Part shown: positions 11,173-22,632 of the stretch, in pieces
Layout of the letters: each line of letters begins with the position of its first letter
Position numbering within the stretch: position 1 is the stretch's first letter
Source of the DNA: Blumeriella jaapii
Lineage: Eukaryota > Ascomycota > Leotiomycetes > Helotiales > Drepanopezizaceae
Length of the DNA stretch: 64,000 nucleotides
Direction of reading: 5' to 3'
Assembly: GCA_009599575.1 (NCBI GenBank)
Contig: VWND01000009.1
Location: 124,001-188,000 of the forward strand
Notes under the pieces: model-generated
Databases searched by the model: none
Told to the model about the DNA's origin: nothing
Seen by the model: only the letters and a program-made list of their open reading frames with translations
Made by a program: the position numbers and the translations under genes

Positions 11173-12275
11173 TATCACCTTGAAAATGGCTTGAAGAAAG
11201 TAAAAGGTGAAGATTTTGGAAAATGTAGCCAGACACGCTCGACGTCTAAAATTCGTGCTCCGAAGTTGACGCGCTGCAGCCGAGATCATGCGAGTACGAA
11301 TACGAGCGGCCCTTCCTACTGCCATCGAAGACTGCAACTTCACGCTTTCAGCCATTTTCCGATCATCTTTGAATCGATCAAGCCGAAAACCTACACGAAA
11401 TCGGTCATATATCTTGAGTTCATTTGATGAATGCGTCTCACAAGCTTTCCCCCGTCTGGACGCGGATCTGATAAACTAGCAGCACCTCTCAGCTGATTTT
11501 ACCATCTCACTGCATTTCTATTGCTACCAATTCTTGGTTGGGATTGTAAGGCCACCGAGTGGAATACTCTCACCTCTCCGGGCCAATCTTCAGCTTCTTC
11601 TGACGGTCGGAATCTTGCATCATTATCTCAGTGGGGTTGAACAAGCTCGGCTTCCTAGCTCAACGAGTTGCCAATGAGCATCTTCGTCTTACACTTCTCA
11701 AGTTTATGCCTTCCCACTCGTTAGAAACGGGACAACCTCTATCCGTCAAAAATGCCATCTCTCAATTTCCTCATGGTGGTTTCCTGGCCTACTGCCTCCT
11801 CCTTGCATGTATTCGAGAACAACTCTAGCGAGGCGGCTTGTAGAGGGAACATATCCTCAGCATGTCATTTTAGCAAGCCCAATTCGTACTTTTCCAGATT
11901 TGATTGTCCCTTGAATTATACAAGATGTTGTTCAATTCATCTCGGACGTGATGCATCGAGCTTCCAGATACTCTCCCTGGCCTTGCTTGCGTCGCTCGCT
12001 AGTGTAGCACTCAAACTCTTCACTCTGATATCGAGCCTTCTGTCTTTTTCGATCACAGATCTAGTAACTCGGTCCTTCTCGTCGTAACGGTACGGCTATA
12101 TGGCACTCAAACGAAATTGATGATGCAGGGTCCCGAAATAATAGGGTGCAACACAACGGTATACCACAAGTGAGTAGGACAAATTCCCACGCCACTCACT
12201 GGAAACCTCACTACATTAACATCGAGTACTCTCCTGTGGATTCATCAACTGTCTGCCTGGTCTGTATCTGGCAAG
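11173..12275. promoter_or_regulatory. Divergent intergenic region, ALG6 / sedolisin
   Basis: The 1.1-kb region lies between two outward-facing genes. It has CT-rich leaders near both starts and a small open frame at 11631-11828 that resembles nothing known. No gene is supported here. Confidence 0.4.
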
Positions 12276-14162
12276 ATGTTAAAAGTAATCCTTTCTGTGG
12301 TCGTATTTTTTGCTTTTACTGAAGGAACCCTCATTCCAACCCGCTCTCCATATGCCCTCAAGGAAGCTCATTCTGTGCCGCCAAAATGGTCAGAAATCGC
12401 TTCTGCTCCAGGAGCACATATGATTGATCTGCACATTGGACTTTTTCAGGGCCAATTCGATGAGCTTGAGCGTCACTTATACGAAGGTATCATTCCAAAA
12501 TGGACAGATTGCTGAGCGGCCCTGATTTCGCTAGTGTCTGAGCCATCCCATCCGCGTTATGGTCAGCATCTCAGCGAAGCTGAAGTGAACGATCTAGTGA
12601 GACCGAGCGATAAGTCTTTACACTTGGTACACGAATGGCTAGCCGACAACGGCTTGCAAGAACCAGAATTGGCCTACAGCCCAGCAAAAGATTGGATCAG
12701 TGTTACTCTCAACGTATCGGGTATTGAACAATTGCTAGATACCAAATATTTCATTTTCAAGCATGAAGATGGGGATTTTCTAATCCGAACACCGAAATGG
12801 TCACTCCCGAAACATCTCCACGATCACATTTCGGTGATCCAGCCGACAAACTCCTTTTTCCGGCCGCAAAAACAGTCAAGCACGACGATGCTAGTCTCCG
12901 ACCTGAAGATAGCTCCTGACCAAGCATTAAAACTAGAATCCACACCCCAAATCGACGATGCACTTGCTGCCTCATGCAATACTGCTCTGGTCACTCCTCT
13001 CTGCCTCCGAACGCTTTATGGAACCATCGACTATGTCCCTCAAGTGCCAGGCCCGAACAAAGTCGGCCTTAACAATTTCTTGGGCGAGACCAACAACCGC
13101 TCCGATGTCCAGGCTTTCCTCGACATCTACCGTCCAGACGCAGCGTTGGCCGGATACAACTCGCTAAAAATCGAGATTGTCAACAACGGCAACAACAAGC
13201 AAACCCCGCTCAACAGCACCGAGCTGTCCCGGGGCAGAGAACTCGAAGGGAATCTCGACGCCGAGACGATCCTCGGGATCAGTTGGCCCACGCCTCTCAT
13301 CGCGTACAACACGGGCGGCAGTCCGCCTTACAAGCCCGACTTGAGAACGCCGATCAACACGAATGAGCCATACTTGGTCTGGCTGAACCATGTCCTTGTC
13401 CAGTCGGACCTTCCGCAGGTCATCTCGACTTCATACGCAGACGATGAGCAAACCCTACCTGAATCGTACGCCAAAGCCGTTTGCAACGGCTTCGCTCAAC
13501 TCGGGGCTCGCGGTATCTCCCTTTTCTTCGGCTCCGGTGACGATGGCGTTGGACGGGATGGGAGCTGCTTCACCAACGACAGAAGAAACAGCAGCACGTT
13601 CTTGGCCTTGTTCCCCGCTAGCTGTCCATACGTCACAGCCGTCGGAGGCACAAAGTCCATCCCAGAAGTCGTCGCTACTGATAGTCGAAACGGATACGTC
13701 TCCGGCGGCGGCTTCTCGCGATACTTCTCTCGTCCGAAATACCAAGATGCGTTCGTCTCGGGGTACGTCAAGTCCTTGGGCAACCAGTTCAAAGGCCTTT
13801 ACAATACCAGGGGTCGAGGTTACCCGGATATTGCGGCGCAAGGATACAGCTATGCGACTATCTGGAACGGGACGATGGTCCCCCTCGATGGGACTTCCGC
13901 TGCTACGCCCACGGCAGCGGCAATTTTCAGTCTTGTCAACGACGCGCTCCTCGCTGAAGGTAAACCACCCATGGGTTTCCTAAATCCCTGGCTGTATGCT
14001 GGAGGATGGAAGGCATTCACGGATGTGGTTAACGGAAGCGCTTCTGGTTGCGGCACGACAGGGTTCCCGGCGCGGGTGGGATGGGATGCTGTGACTGGGT
14101 TTGGCACACCATATTTCCCGAAGATCCGGGAGGCTGCTTGTTCTACAGGTCAGAAGAGCTGA
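12276..14162 (+). CDS. Secreted sedolisin (S53) serine-carboxyl peptidase, tripeptidyl-peptidase type
   Basis: Two exons (12276-12486, 12535-14162; 48-bp intron) give 612 residues. A signal peptide (MLKVILSVVVFFAFTEG) is followed by the Pro-kumamolisin activation domain, with the hallmark SEPSHPRYGQHLS just after the splice. The mature enzyme starts near CNTALVTPLCLRTLYG (about residue 218). All catalytic positions are present: Glu308 and Asp312 in ELEGNLDAE, Asp373 or Asp374 in TSYADDEQ for the oxyanion hole, and Ser525 in DGTSAATPTAA. GWDAVTGFGTP at the end fits the calcium site region. Such enzymes act at acidic pH and release tripeptides from proteins outside the cell or in the vacuole. 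Several N-glycosylation sites are visible. The gene is intact; endo- versus tripeptidyl activity cannot be told from sequence. Confidence 0.92.
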
Positions 14163-14619
14163 GCGCAATATGCCGGTCTCGAAGTGGAAAGCTTCTGAGT
14201 CCTCGTCTAGGCTTTTGATATGGTTTTGCAAGAAGGCTGTTGTCGTTGTTTTCTTTCATCCCGTGATCGGTTAAGCGAGAAGAAGCGGCAGGAGAGCGAG
14301 CAAGTGGGCAATGGTCAGGGCAGCGACAGCACTGTGGACCTCTTGTTGTCCAATATTCGATATTCCATTTCCTAACCTTGTCGCGTGAACAGAAAGGTCA
14401 TAGGAGAATGCACCATGTACGAAGCACTGCTCTTATCCTGAAATTTTTCGGACGTCCCCTGCGAACTCCCTGTTGTGCACGCACCGACATTCCTCACTGC
14501 AGTGGATATCAGGAGCTCCAGTTCCAACACACATGTCCATGCCGTTAAGCTGAGTGGTTCAAATAGTTCGTACCTAACTGTTCCCTGTTTTCTGGCTCGT
14601 AGCCACTCCAAATTCTGCC
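14163..14619. other. Convergent 3' intergenic region
   Basis: The 457 bp lie between the converging ends of the sedolisin and MFS transporter genes. The region must contain both polyadenylation regions; no gene or clear repeat is seen. Confidence 0.5.
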
Positions 14620-16427
14620 TTACAAAGTGTAAATGAACTCGGGGTTCTCCCGATCAGTCAAGTCTAAGAACTCCTGCTTATCTAGTTTCTTGTAGCCGGG
14701 CTGGTCTCTCACAGCTGCATTACGTTTGTTCCTGCGAACGTAGTGCCAGTGGATGTACGCCAGGTCCAGGACACACACAGCATAACAGACGACAATTGTG
14801 ATTTCGGCTGGGACGTAGCGTGGTGCGTCGCTTGGTCTGAATGTTTGCGGCCCGATGATATTGCCGGCACAGCTATAAGTCGGGAAGTCAATAAATGCTT
14901 CTCCTCTTCAGTCTCTTGGGGACAAGAATAGGACTCGACTGCTCAAGGAATGCATAAAAGCAAGCAAATATAAGCCGGTTCCTCTCTCACTTACTACGCA
15001 ATGAGGTAGAGGGCGCCGACGGTCGTTTTCTTGGTGTACCCGGCCACGTTGGAAGATATAAGCGAGAGGAGAGCCACGAAGCCAGTAGGGCTAGCCTGGG
15101 TGAGATAGTAGCCAGCGAGGCGGGCGCCTGATTCGGAGAGTGGGAGGCAGACGATGAGCAACATGCCGACGATAGAGACAACCATTCCCGACATCCCGAC
15201 GAGCACTCGACGACCGAGCTTGTCTCCCAAGTATCCGCAGACGATCAGGAGCACGACTTCCACCGCTCCGGGCGTGCCGTAGAGCAGCGATTGGTCTGGC
15301 GTGTACCCGAATGAAACGATCAGTTGCGAAAAGAAGTTCGAAATACCACCTAGATTTGCTCAGTACACTTGGTTGAGCAGTCAGAGATACGATCACTTAC
15401 CATTCGGGATGTCTGAAACCAGAGCAAAGAACGCAAATGCCCAGGTCATGGGATCCACCAACGCTTCCTTCAACTGATACATCTTAAAGTGCTTGTTTCC
15501 CACTCCTTGCTGATTCTTTCTGATCCTCTCAATCGCCATCAACCGTTCCTGCGGGCTCAAGAATCGAGCGTTAAGCTGATTGTCGGGCATGAAGTACAGG
15601 AATACGCATCCCACCATCACGGTAATCAGGCCGATGGCCAGAAACACAATCTGCCAGCTGTCAATTGCGGCGCCGTGCTTCTTGACCCCGGTCGATATCC
15701 CGTAGGCCACCAGCCCGCCAAAGATCTGCGCGAAGCCATTGAAGCTGAACCAGATGCCGGTGCGCGTCCCTTGCTCCTTGCGGGTATACCACTGGGACGT
15801 GAAGAGGGCGAATCCTGGGGTGACTGCTGCTTCGAACACACCGAGGAAGAAACGTACGGCAACAGCTCCGGCGAAATTCTTGACGGCGGCCATGCAACAG
15901 AGGGTTCCCCCCCACATGATAATGTTGAAGGCGGACCATTTGGCTAAAGGCAGCCGTTGGAGAAGTCGATTCGTGGGATACTCCCACACCAGGTAACCGA
16001 TGTAGAACATGCTGCCCAGCCATTGGTAGTTGGTTCCGTGCAGGTTGATCGCGCTCTGCATTCCCATGACCGAGGCGTAAGAGAGCGTAGTCTTGTCCAG
16101 GTAATTCAAGCCATATACTACGCACAACATCTACCAGACCAGTGTAAGCATGATGTACCAGACAATCATTCCGGAAAGCGAGAACCCCACAGGCATCAGG
16201 TTCAAATCAATCTTTCGTAACAGGTTCCTCTCCATCACCTCAGTCATGGCAATTGTCTCGCCGCCCTCGAACGCCTTGAGCGCTTCATCTCCATCGTTGG
16301 GGTCGGCATGGATGGATTTGACATCTTTGCTGTCACCGTTCTCAACCGACGGAGCTTTTGGCGAAAAGACCTCTCGTTTCTCCGGGTCCTGCCACGGTGC
16401 GTCCTGAATCTGGTCCATGCAGGCCAT
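14620..16427 (-). CDS. MFS transporter of the Dal5/allantoate permease (anion:cation symporter) family
   Basis: Four exons (complement of 16191-16427, 15401-16130, 14995-15349 and 14620-14872) give 524 residues. The introns are 60, 51 and 122 bp. The first splice joins DLNLMP to MLCVVYGLNYLDKTTLSYASVMG, the family's conserved TM1 region. FYIGYLVWEYPTNRLLQRLPLAKW and the following RFFLGVFEAAVTPGFALFTSQWYTRKEQGTRTG are diagnostic for the Dal5 group; LIAYCAGNIIGPQTF near the end is likewise typical. Twelve membrane helices are expected with a long acidic cytosolic N-terminus containing Lys residues that could be ubiquitinated. Members carry allantoate, nicotinate, biotin precursors and dipeptides; the substrate here is unknown. 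A second in-frame Met three codons in could be the true start. Confidence 0.88.
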
Positions 16428-18365
16428 CAGTTCGGGTCAACGGTTCTACAGGGTCTTCGGCCTATTCAGACTCCACAAAGCAGGAATTGAATCTTGTGAA
16501 AGACAAAACCAAAAAGATGTAGGACGAGGGGGCGCGTTTATATATGCTACCGCAAGGTGGAAACGTGATACCAGCAACCAAACTGCCTTATCGAGGCGCC
16601 GTTGTCGAAGAAGATGGCATCTGTGCCATGCTCGCTGCCGCGAGTAGCTTCCCAACTACTGATAAGTCTGTCGCCAATCAGCACATGGCTTCCCGTCAAA
16701 TACCTCAACAAACCCCATTATTGAGGTGCTCTACTACGTACTAGGTACGCAGGGAGGAGAGACGTGCAGGATGAAGTGGGAGGATGAAGGGAAATGTTTC
16801 AGCCGGCAAATACAGATGCGATAGAGTATAGTGTCTTTAGCATTGTGTAAGAAGAATCCGTAGAGTCCCTCCATGGCATATAGAAAAGGCTCTGACGGGA
16901 GCTGGATGACGGTTGGAAATTCAAGCTTGTGTAAGCTTTACCAAGCTTTGTGCTCCGGCAGTGCATACCTATCAGCGGCTCGATAGCCGATTGAAAAACC
17001 AAACAAAGGATAAATTCGCAGAATTAAGAAAGTTTACATGCTGCGTCGGATGAGAATAAGAGAGCTCACGGGGAATGCAGGATATCTTAGAGTAGAATAG
17101 CTGACCCGATGATAAACTAGCTACAAAGTTCGGGGGTCAATATGTGTGAGCTAGGGCTCAAGCACGTGCTTAACATGTAGCTGATTGCATTTTGATATAA
17201 AGATATTGACACTATCCCACCAGTGTATACTTCAAGCTGAGACCTGTAGTTTTAGTTGTTCTTCTACTGTTCAAGATCTTCCATAAAATATGCAAGTGTA
17301 TCCACAAAATTCAGGCTATTATCATAACATGTATCGTGTCGCATGACAAGCAAGCTTCCCTGCCAAAAACGACAACGTTACGCTTTTCGCTATCATCCAA
17401 TTCCTCTCTATTACTTAATCAGCTACGTTTGTTTGCTGTGGTATTCAATTTTGTTATTTTAATTTAAGATTAATGCTTAAGTGATATGTATCATCACGCA
17501 AGCATTGAAACGTCTGATAGTTCACATCAATCTGTTGATTTTAAATGGTCGCTTAGGATATTCAAAGACTTCGAATTTAAACCTTAAGTTTTCGGATCTG
17601 ATGCCTAAAATTTTACGATTGTACATTGCCGGAGCTCCGAGACATGTCGTATAGTCGAATGCAAAAAACAAGGCTTAGTACTGTTAAAGCCAGCATAGGG
17701 CCCTGGCAGAGGACAAATGATCTCGCTTGCTGCCAAAGTTGGCAGAGGAAGTTGACTCGCAATATACAATCTACTAAGAATACATGGATGCGGCAAAGGT
17801 TACAGTCTTCTGGCTTATTATAGGTAGTTTTTACTCTTTCCTCTGGGTACGTGACGTGAACATTTAAGCGATATTTACTTCTCGGTTCTGACTGTGAGCA
17901 AGTCAACAACTCAGCTTCGCAACCGAAGAAGTGACTGTGATATATACATGAGATTCTCGTAATGACTGCTCAAGAGAATTTCCCTCTTTCACATTGTTCG
18001 AGTCAGACACACTTTCGATTCACAGCCACAGACATCGTTGTGATTGAACCCCACAAACCAGATATTATTCTGAAGAAGCCTCCAGATAAGTATGTTATTC
18101 AATACGCGAATCAATACGCGAATCACCACTCGACTGCAGGCCGAGATTCAGGATGTCTATATAAGAGAACTGCTCTCTCCTTTTCCGTAAGTATCCTCAT
18201 CAGCTTCAATACCCCAGGCCGAGACAGCACCAGCACTTCCAAGTCCAAATCAAAACCACACCTCCGTCAAGACACGCTCACCCCACAGCCCACCCAAACG
18301 GTCTCATCCTCCACTCCCGACGAACCCTCCACCCGAGCCAACGACCAAGCCCGTCCGTCGCCAGC
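16428..18365. other. 1.9-kb gene-free region, AT-rich core
   Basis: The MFS promoter occupies the left end. From about 17000 to 18000 the sequence is AT-rich with no credible gene on either strand. A consensus TATA box at 18158 marks the promoter of the next gene. The low GC compared with neighbouring exons may mark an eroded repeat. Confidence 0.45.
18158..18165 (+). promoter_or_regulatory. TATA box (TATATAAG)
   Basis: A perfect TATATAAG lies 208 bp before the ATG at 18366, in an otherwise GC-poor flank. Its position suits a leader of about 175 nt. It supports the reality of the small downstream gene. Confidence 0.5.
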
Positions 18366-18740
18366 ATGTGCACCAAGCACGTTACCCGCTACTCCGGGTG
18401 CAAGCCCGAGCACAACCACAGCACCCTGGAGAGATGCAAACAGAGCGGGCAAACGTGCCGCGCGCTGACGAGAACCATGTACCACACGTCGCCGACGACG
18501 TGCCGCAGGAGCGAATGCATGGACGAGGCGCGCAAGTACTGGCTGGAGTACGAGGAGATCAGTCTGCGCAGCGTGCTGAGGGAGCGACGAATGCAGGAGG
18601 AGGAGCGCCGCTATCTGGAGGAGGAGGCGCGCAAGGCGGCGGAGGAGAAGCGGAGGCTGGAGCTGAAGGCGCGCTTGGAGAATCCGGATGTTAATTGGGA
18701 GGAGGAGGAGATCTATCGTGGGAGGGAGCGTAGGTGGTGA
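18366..18740 (+). CDS. Small Cys/His-rich protein with charged coiled coil, function unknown
   Basis: One exon gives 124 residues starting in a good context (cagcATGt). I do not recognise a named family. The first half carries Cys at residues 2, 12, 24, 31, 46 and 51 and His at 5, 16, 18 and 40, spaced as in a metal-binding module (compare RYSGCKPEHNH and TCRRSEC). From about residue 54 to 110 the protein is almost purely Glu/Arg/Lys with leucines, predicting a long single helix or coiled coil (RRYLEEEARKAAEEKRRLEL). There is no signal peptide or membrane segment. GC-rich codon use contrasts strongly with the AT-rich DNA upstream, and a TATA box sits 208 bp before the start. Short Cys-rich proteins beginning MC.K are common in ascomycetes, so I think the gene is real. 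Confidence 0.6.
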   Translation: MCTKHVTRYSGCKPEHNHSTLERCKQSGQTCRALTRTMYHTSPTTCRRSECMDEARKYWLEYEEISLRSVLRERRMQEEERRYLEEEARKAAEEKRRLELKARLENPDVNWEEEEIYRGRERRW

Positions 18741-19970
18741 GGCCTGGAAGAGGTGGTGAGCGGAGGGGAGGGGAGGGGAGGGGAGATGGGGCGGAGGGCT
18801 GGGATCGGGGCTATCGGGGCTTTTGGAAGTTGGGAATAAATGTATGGTGATGAGGACATGGTCTACGGGAAGGTGGTAGACTGACTGCTAGGCTAGGCTG
18901 GGTAGACGAGACGGGCGCTGGCTCGGATGGTTGTATGAACAAAGCATTGGACTTTTTACCACTCGGATGAGAGATCGCAAACTTGAGAATGGAGCAGAGT
19001 GAGGTCGGCGAAAGTAAGCTAGAGGAGTGCTAGACCGCCTTGGAATTCCGTGATGATCTCAAGGACACATTTGGTCTTGTTTTCTTTCGCCTAAATAAGC
19101 GAGTTTTTGCAACAATGTCAAGGGTTGGTTTTAGGAACTAGGCCCTAGAATAGCACATACCTCACCTTACTTATCTATACCAGACAACGCGCAAACCTCT
19201 TTCTTGATGTCGTATCTCAAACGCGGGAGAGGGCCTCGCTCTTTCGCTTACGAGGTACAGATGATGTTCTCGTTCTGTAGCGCGAGGCGATCTCGTCGCC
19301 ATCTACCCACCTACCTAGATCCCGTCGGTGCAAACTTATAAAGTGTAGATGCCTCTCTACCGGTTCTACCTAGTTCCCGCGACTTCCGTTTCGTTGGGTA
19401 AAATAGAAGCTGCTAAGTACGAGCCACTTATCACAAGATCTCACTCGCTTCTCACATCACAGCACATCGCTAACACCCCACACATCCACAGAACAGAACC
19501 AAGCCAAGTACTTACTCTCTCTGCATTGCGATGCCAACTATCCCGGCTAAAATAACTAGCTACATGATAACAAAGCACTTAAGGCCAATACGCTAGCTTG
19601 CTCGCTCGCTCTCAACCATCCCAGCCAGACTCTATTCATTCAACCGTGCGTAGCAGCAAGACCTCCCCAGAACAGAAACGTAGATGCGTAGACTGCGCCC
19701 GCGCCCGCGTCCCGTTACCAGAATTTGCGTGCCCAAGATTATGACTGCCAAACCAAACCAAACTCCATGCGTGCCACTTCGTTGTTCCGTAACGCGTTTC
19801 TCCGTAATGTGTATCTCCATCATTTCGCCCGACATCTCGTATGCGGCAGCCGCGTGCCGATGTAGCGACCTCGTCTCAACTCTGGTCGGGCAGAAGCAGA
19901 TTTCCATACCCGCTAGATGAAGGACTCGGCGTGCAACGTGAGTTGTGTTGAGCATTCGTCGACCCAACAC
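18741..19970. other. Convergent 1.2-kb intergenic region
   Basis: The region lies between the small Cys-rich gene and the 3' end of the tail-anchored protein gene. It begins with a GGGGA repeat (about 18763-18786). No open frame has coding character. Confidence 0.5.
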
Positions 19971-21173
19971 TCAGGCAACAACGCCCCTGGTCGCCCCTTC
20001 AATGCCCCACTTCAACCTCCTCAAGCTGCCGGTACTCTTAACGACTTCCTGTCCGCAGTTCCCACTCCCCCCGCCCAGCGAACTCCCATTCAGGCCCGTC
20101 ATCACCTCTCCCCGTCCCACCTCCCGCCCAATCACGTACCCCGCACCGAATCCTACCACGCTCACCAACACCAGCACCCCCGCCGACATGACCCACGTCG
20201 GCATAGTGGGCGAGATCAAGCTCTCTTCCTCGAGGGCCTGCAGCTTCTTCTTCTTCAAGGCCCGACTCTTCTCGCCACTCGGCTTCGCCAGCGCCGCTCT
20301 CCGCTTGCCCTTCTCGATGGGTTCCGGGCTCGAGATCGCAGGGCTGCTGCGGGCGCGCATCGAAGGCGAGAGGGGGCGAGACGTGTTCGCCGCGGCTCCT
20401 GGGAGCGGCGGACCCGGGAGCTCCGATTCCGGTACGAAACGTAGGCCTATGGGCTCATTGCTCGCCCTCGGGCTCGTCACCTGGTTGCGTTTAGGGAGCC
20501 CACGCGCGGCTGCTGCGCCGATGGAGAGGAGCGTATTCAGCGAGGCTCGGAGCGCGGCATCGTGATCGACGGGCGGGGAGTGGTAAGAATGTTGGCGCGA
20601 GATCCGCGGCGGGTATGATTGACGCGCGTGCGCATAATGAGGGAAATACGAGCCGGGGACCTGTCCGCCGGGTCTCGGGCCCGCTGACGACGGCGGATGC
20701 GAGAAGGCGTTCGGCTGCGGCGTGAAGGGGCCCGCCGCGGTCCTCCGGCCCAGCGCGGTGGCATTCTCGTCCCCGTCCTCGTCCGAGTCCGACACGGAAT
20801 CAGGCTCGAACTCGCGGTGTGAGGTGGTCGGGAGCATGTGTTCGTTGGACGAGGTCATGACGCGGTCCTCATCACTCTCGCTCTCCTCGTACTCCTCCTG
20901 GCTGCTCGTGCTGGTCTGCCGGGTCTCGCAGCTGATGGAGGATGGGCGGCCGGGGAGAGCCCGTCGGCGGCGACGCACATTGGAATCCTGTTGCACGCGC
21001 AGGCCCGTGGTCACGATCTCGTCGTTGATGGAGGAGAGGGAGGAGGTCGACGGTTGCGAGGCGATCTCGACCCAGGATTCCGTGTGGAGCGGGTTGGCAC
21101 TGCGGTCGGCCTGGTGGAGGCTGTTCACGCCGTCGCTGCGCAAGCGGGCGGGAATGGCTGACGAGGGAGCCAT
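19971..21173 (-). CDS. Disordered, C-terminally membrane-anchored fungal protein
   Basis: The reading starts at MAPSSAIPARLRSDGVNSL (ATG at 21173) and gives 400 residues in one exon. The N-terminal block, including SWVEIASQPSTSSLSSINDEIVTTGLRVQ, looks like a conserved fungal signature; the middle is a disordered Ser/Pro/acidic segment. A Lys/Arg patch (SRALKKKKLQ) precedes one hydrophobic helix (TWVMSAGVLVLVSVVGFGAGYVIG) near residue 350, so the protein is probably anchored with most of its mass in the cytosol. The same frame stays open upstream to an ATG at 21476, but that extension is nearly all Pro and Ser encoded by a microsatellite, so I treat it as 5' leader. I do not recognise a studied homologue; function is unknown. 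Confidence 0.65.
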   Translation of the reverse strand: MAPSSAIPARLRSDGVNSLHQADRSANPLHTESWVEIASQPSTSSLSSINDEIVTTGLRVQQDSNVRRRRRALPGRPSSISCETRQTSTSSQEEYEESESDEDRVMTSSNEHMLPTTSHREFEPDSVSDSDEDGDENATALGRRTAAGPFTPQPNAFSHPPSSAGPRPGGQVPGSYFPHYAHARQSYPPRISRQHSYHSPPVDHDAALRASLNTLLSIGAAAARGLPKRNQVTSPRASNEPIGLRFVPESELPGPPLPGAAANTSRPLSPSMRARSSPAISSPEPIEKGKRRAALAKPSGEKSRALKKKKLQALEEESLISPTMPTWVMSAGVLVLVSVVGFGAGYVIGREVGRGEVMTGLNGSSLGGGSGNCGQEVVKSTGSLRRLKWGIEGATRGVVA

Positions 21174-21258
21174 CGTGTCTGGCGATCGCGAGGCGGCGTG
21201 ACGGGAGACTTGCTCGCCGTGCCGCCACGCTGGAGCGTTGATGGTGGTTGAGGCGGGA

Positions 21259-21435
21259 AGAGGAGGAGGAGGAGGAGGAGGTGGTGGTGGAGGTGGAGGA
21301 GGAGGTGGAGGCAGAAGAAGAGAAGGAGGAGGAAGTGGACGAGGACGAAGAGCAAGAGGCGGAGATGGATGTGGTGGTGATGGTGGTGGTGGTGGTTGTG
21401 ATGGTGGTCGTAGTGGTCGTGGTGGTGGTGGTGAT
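21259..21435. repeat. GGA/GGT trinucleotide repeat tract
   Basis: Runs of GGA units (about 21259-21312) and GGT units (about 21361-21435) lie just upstream of the chosen start of the minus-strand gene. On that strand they read as TCC/ACC and would be in the 5' leader. Confidence 0.85.
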
Positions 21436-21950
21436 GAAGCCAGAGATAAAGATGGAGAGGGAGATGCTGGAGCCATGGCGACGAGGGATAGAAAGGCGGG
21501 GCTGCGGGGTTGGGGTTGTTCCGGCCGCGTGGGCGGTGAGAGAGAGCAATACTACACAGTGTTGTATGTACAGTACGAAATCGAAGGTGTTGATCGATCG
21601 ATATCGATAGACGCGTCAGCAGTTCGAATAGGAAGAGAGCTGCGGTGCCGTGCAGAGCAGGTGGCTTCTTGGCCTCGGCTCTCTGGCTCTTTGGCTCTTC
21701 TGCGTAAGCTCGCTCTGCTTGAAGGTCCAGCGAGAGGTCCAGTATCGTGTCGTATCGTGTCGTGTCGGATCACGGCCGGGACAACCCCGGGCCGAAGAAC
21801 GAGGTGGGGCCGAGGGTGGAGGAGGTCGATCGAGGATCTTCAACTCTTCACACTCATTCCTCCAAGACGACAACAACGACGAGACGAAGAAGATGTTCTC
21901 AACAATAAGGCGCACAGAAGGCAGGCAGAGAGGCATCTATCTACGTAAAT

Positions 21951-21989
21951 ACACACACACACACACCCACACACCCACACATCCACACC
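21951..21989. repeat. CA dinucleotide microsatellite
   Basis: A perfect AC repeat passes into interrupted CACACC units. Confidence 0.9.
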
Positions 21990-22442
21990 ACCCTGATCCT
22001 CCACTGCCATCTCAGCTGCCAGTGCCTACAGCGGAGGCAGGCCGATAGGTCTTGGTGACTGGTGATGCACGCGCCGACGGGGTTCACATTTCACATCGGT
22101 ACAGTATATTACCCACCTATTACTTACAGGACATACGATCTGACTGACTACTACTACAGTATCTACATACACACCCAAGCCACCAGCCTGTGCCGGTGCC
22201 TGTGCCTGCAATGCCCGGTCACGCATGCGGCATCTGCGTCGAATCACTGACACGATGCCCTCGCCCGCTCCCATGATTGGCGAGACCATCTGAGCTGTGT
22301 GAGAGAGGGGACCAGGCGCCGACCTCTTCCCAGCAAGTCAGATGGCTGGGCATCACGTGTGTACAAGCTGTGTACTGTACTGCTGTACTGTACGTTCAGT
22401 ACAGCTTAACTCTGCGCAGGAAGAGAGAGTGTGTGTGAGAGC

Positions 22443-22468
22443 GAGAGAGAGAGAGAGAGAGAGCGAGT

Positions 22469-22502
<34 letters not shown>

Positions 22503-22503
22503 G
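22443..22503. repeat. GA dinucleotide microsatellite, interrupted
   Basis: Two GA runs are separated by a short GCGAGTGAGAGACAGAAA interruption. GTAC-rich sequence follows directly. Confidence 0.9.
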
Positions 22504-22601
22504 TACAATTGTACTACAGTACTCCGTAGGTACGTACATCACGTACAGCGGGTCGGTACCTTACAGTACTTGGTATGTACTGTACCTTATTTCCACTTCC
22601 T

Positions 22602-22632
22602 CCACCACCACCACCACCACCACCACCACCAC
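22602..22632. repeat. CCA trinucleotide microsatellite
   Basis: About ten CCA units lie in a CT-rich context. Confidence 0.9.

Noticed and set aside
21174..21476. Poly-proline N-terminal extension of the tail-anchored protein
   Set aside because: It is encoded by a GGA/GGT microsatellite. The conserved protein starts at MAPSSAIPARLRSDG, so I keep the ATG at 21173, though translation from 21476 is formally possible.
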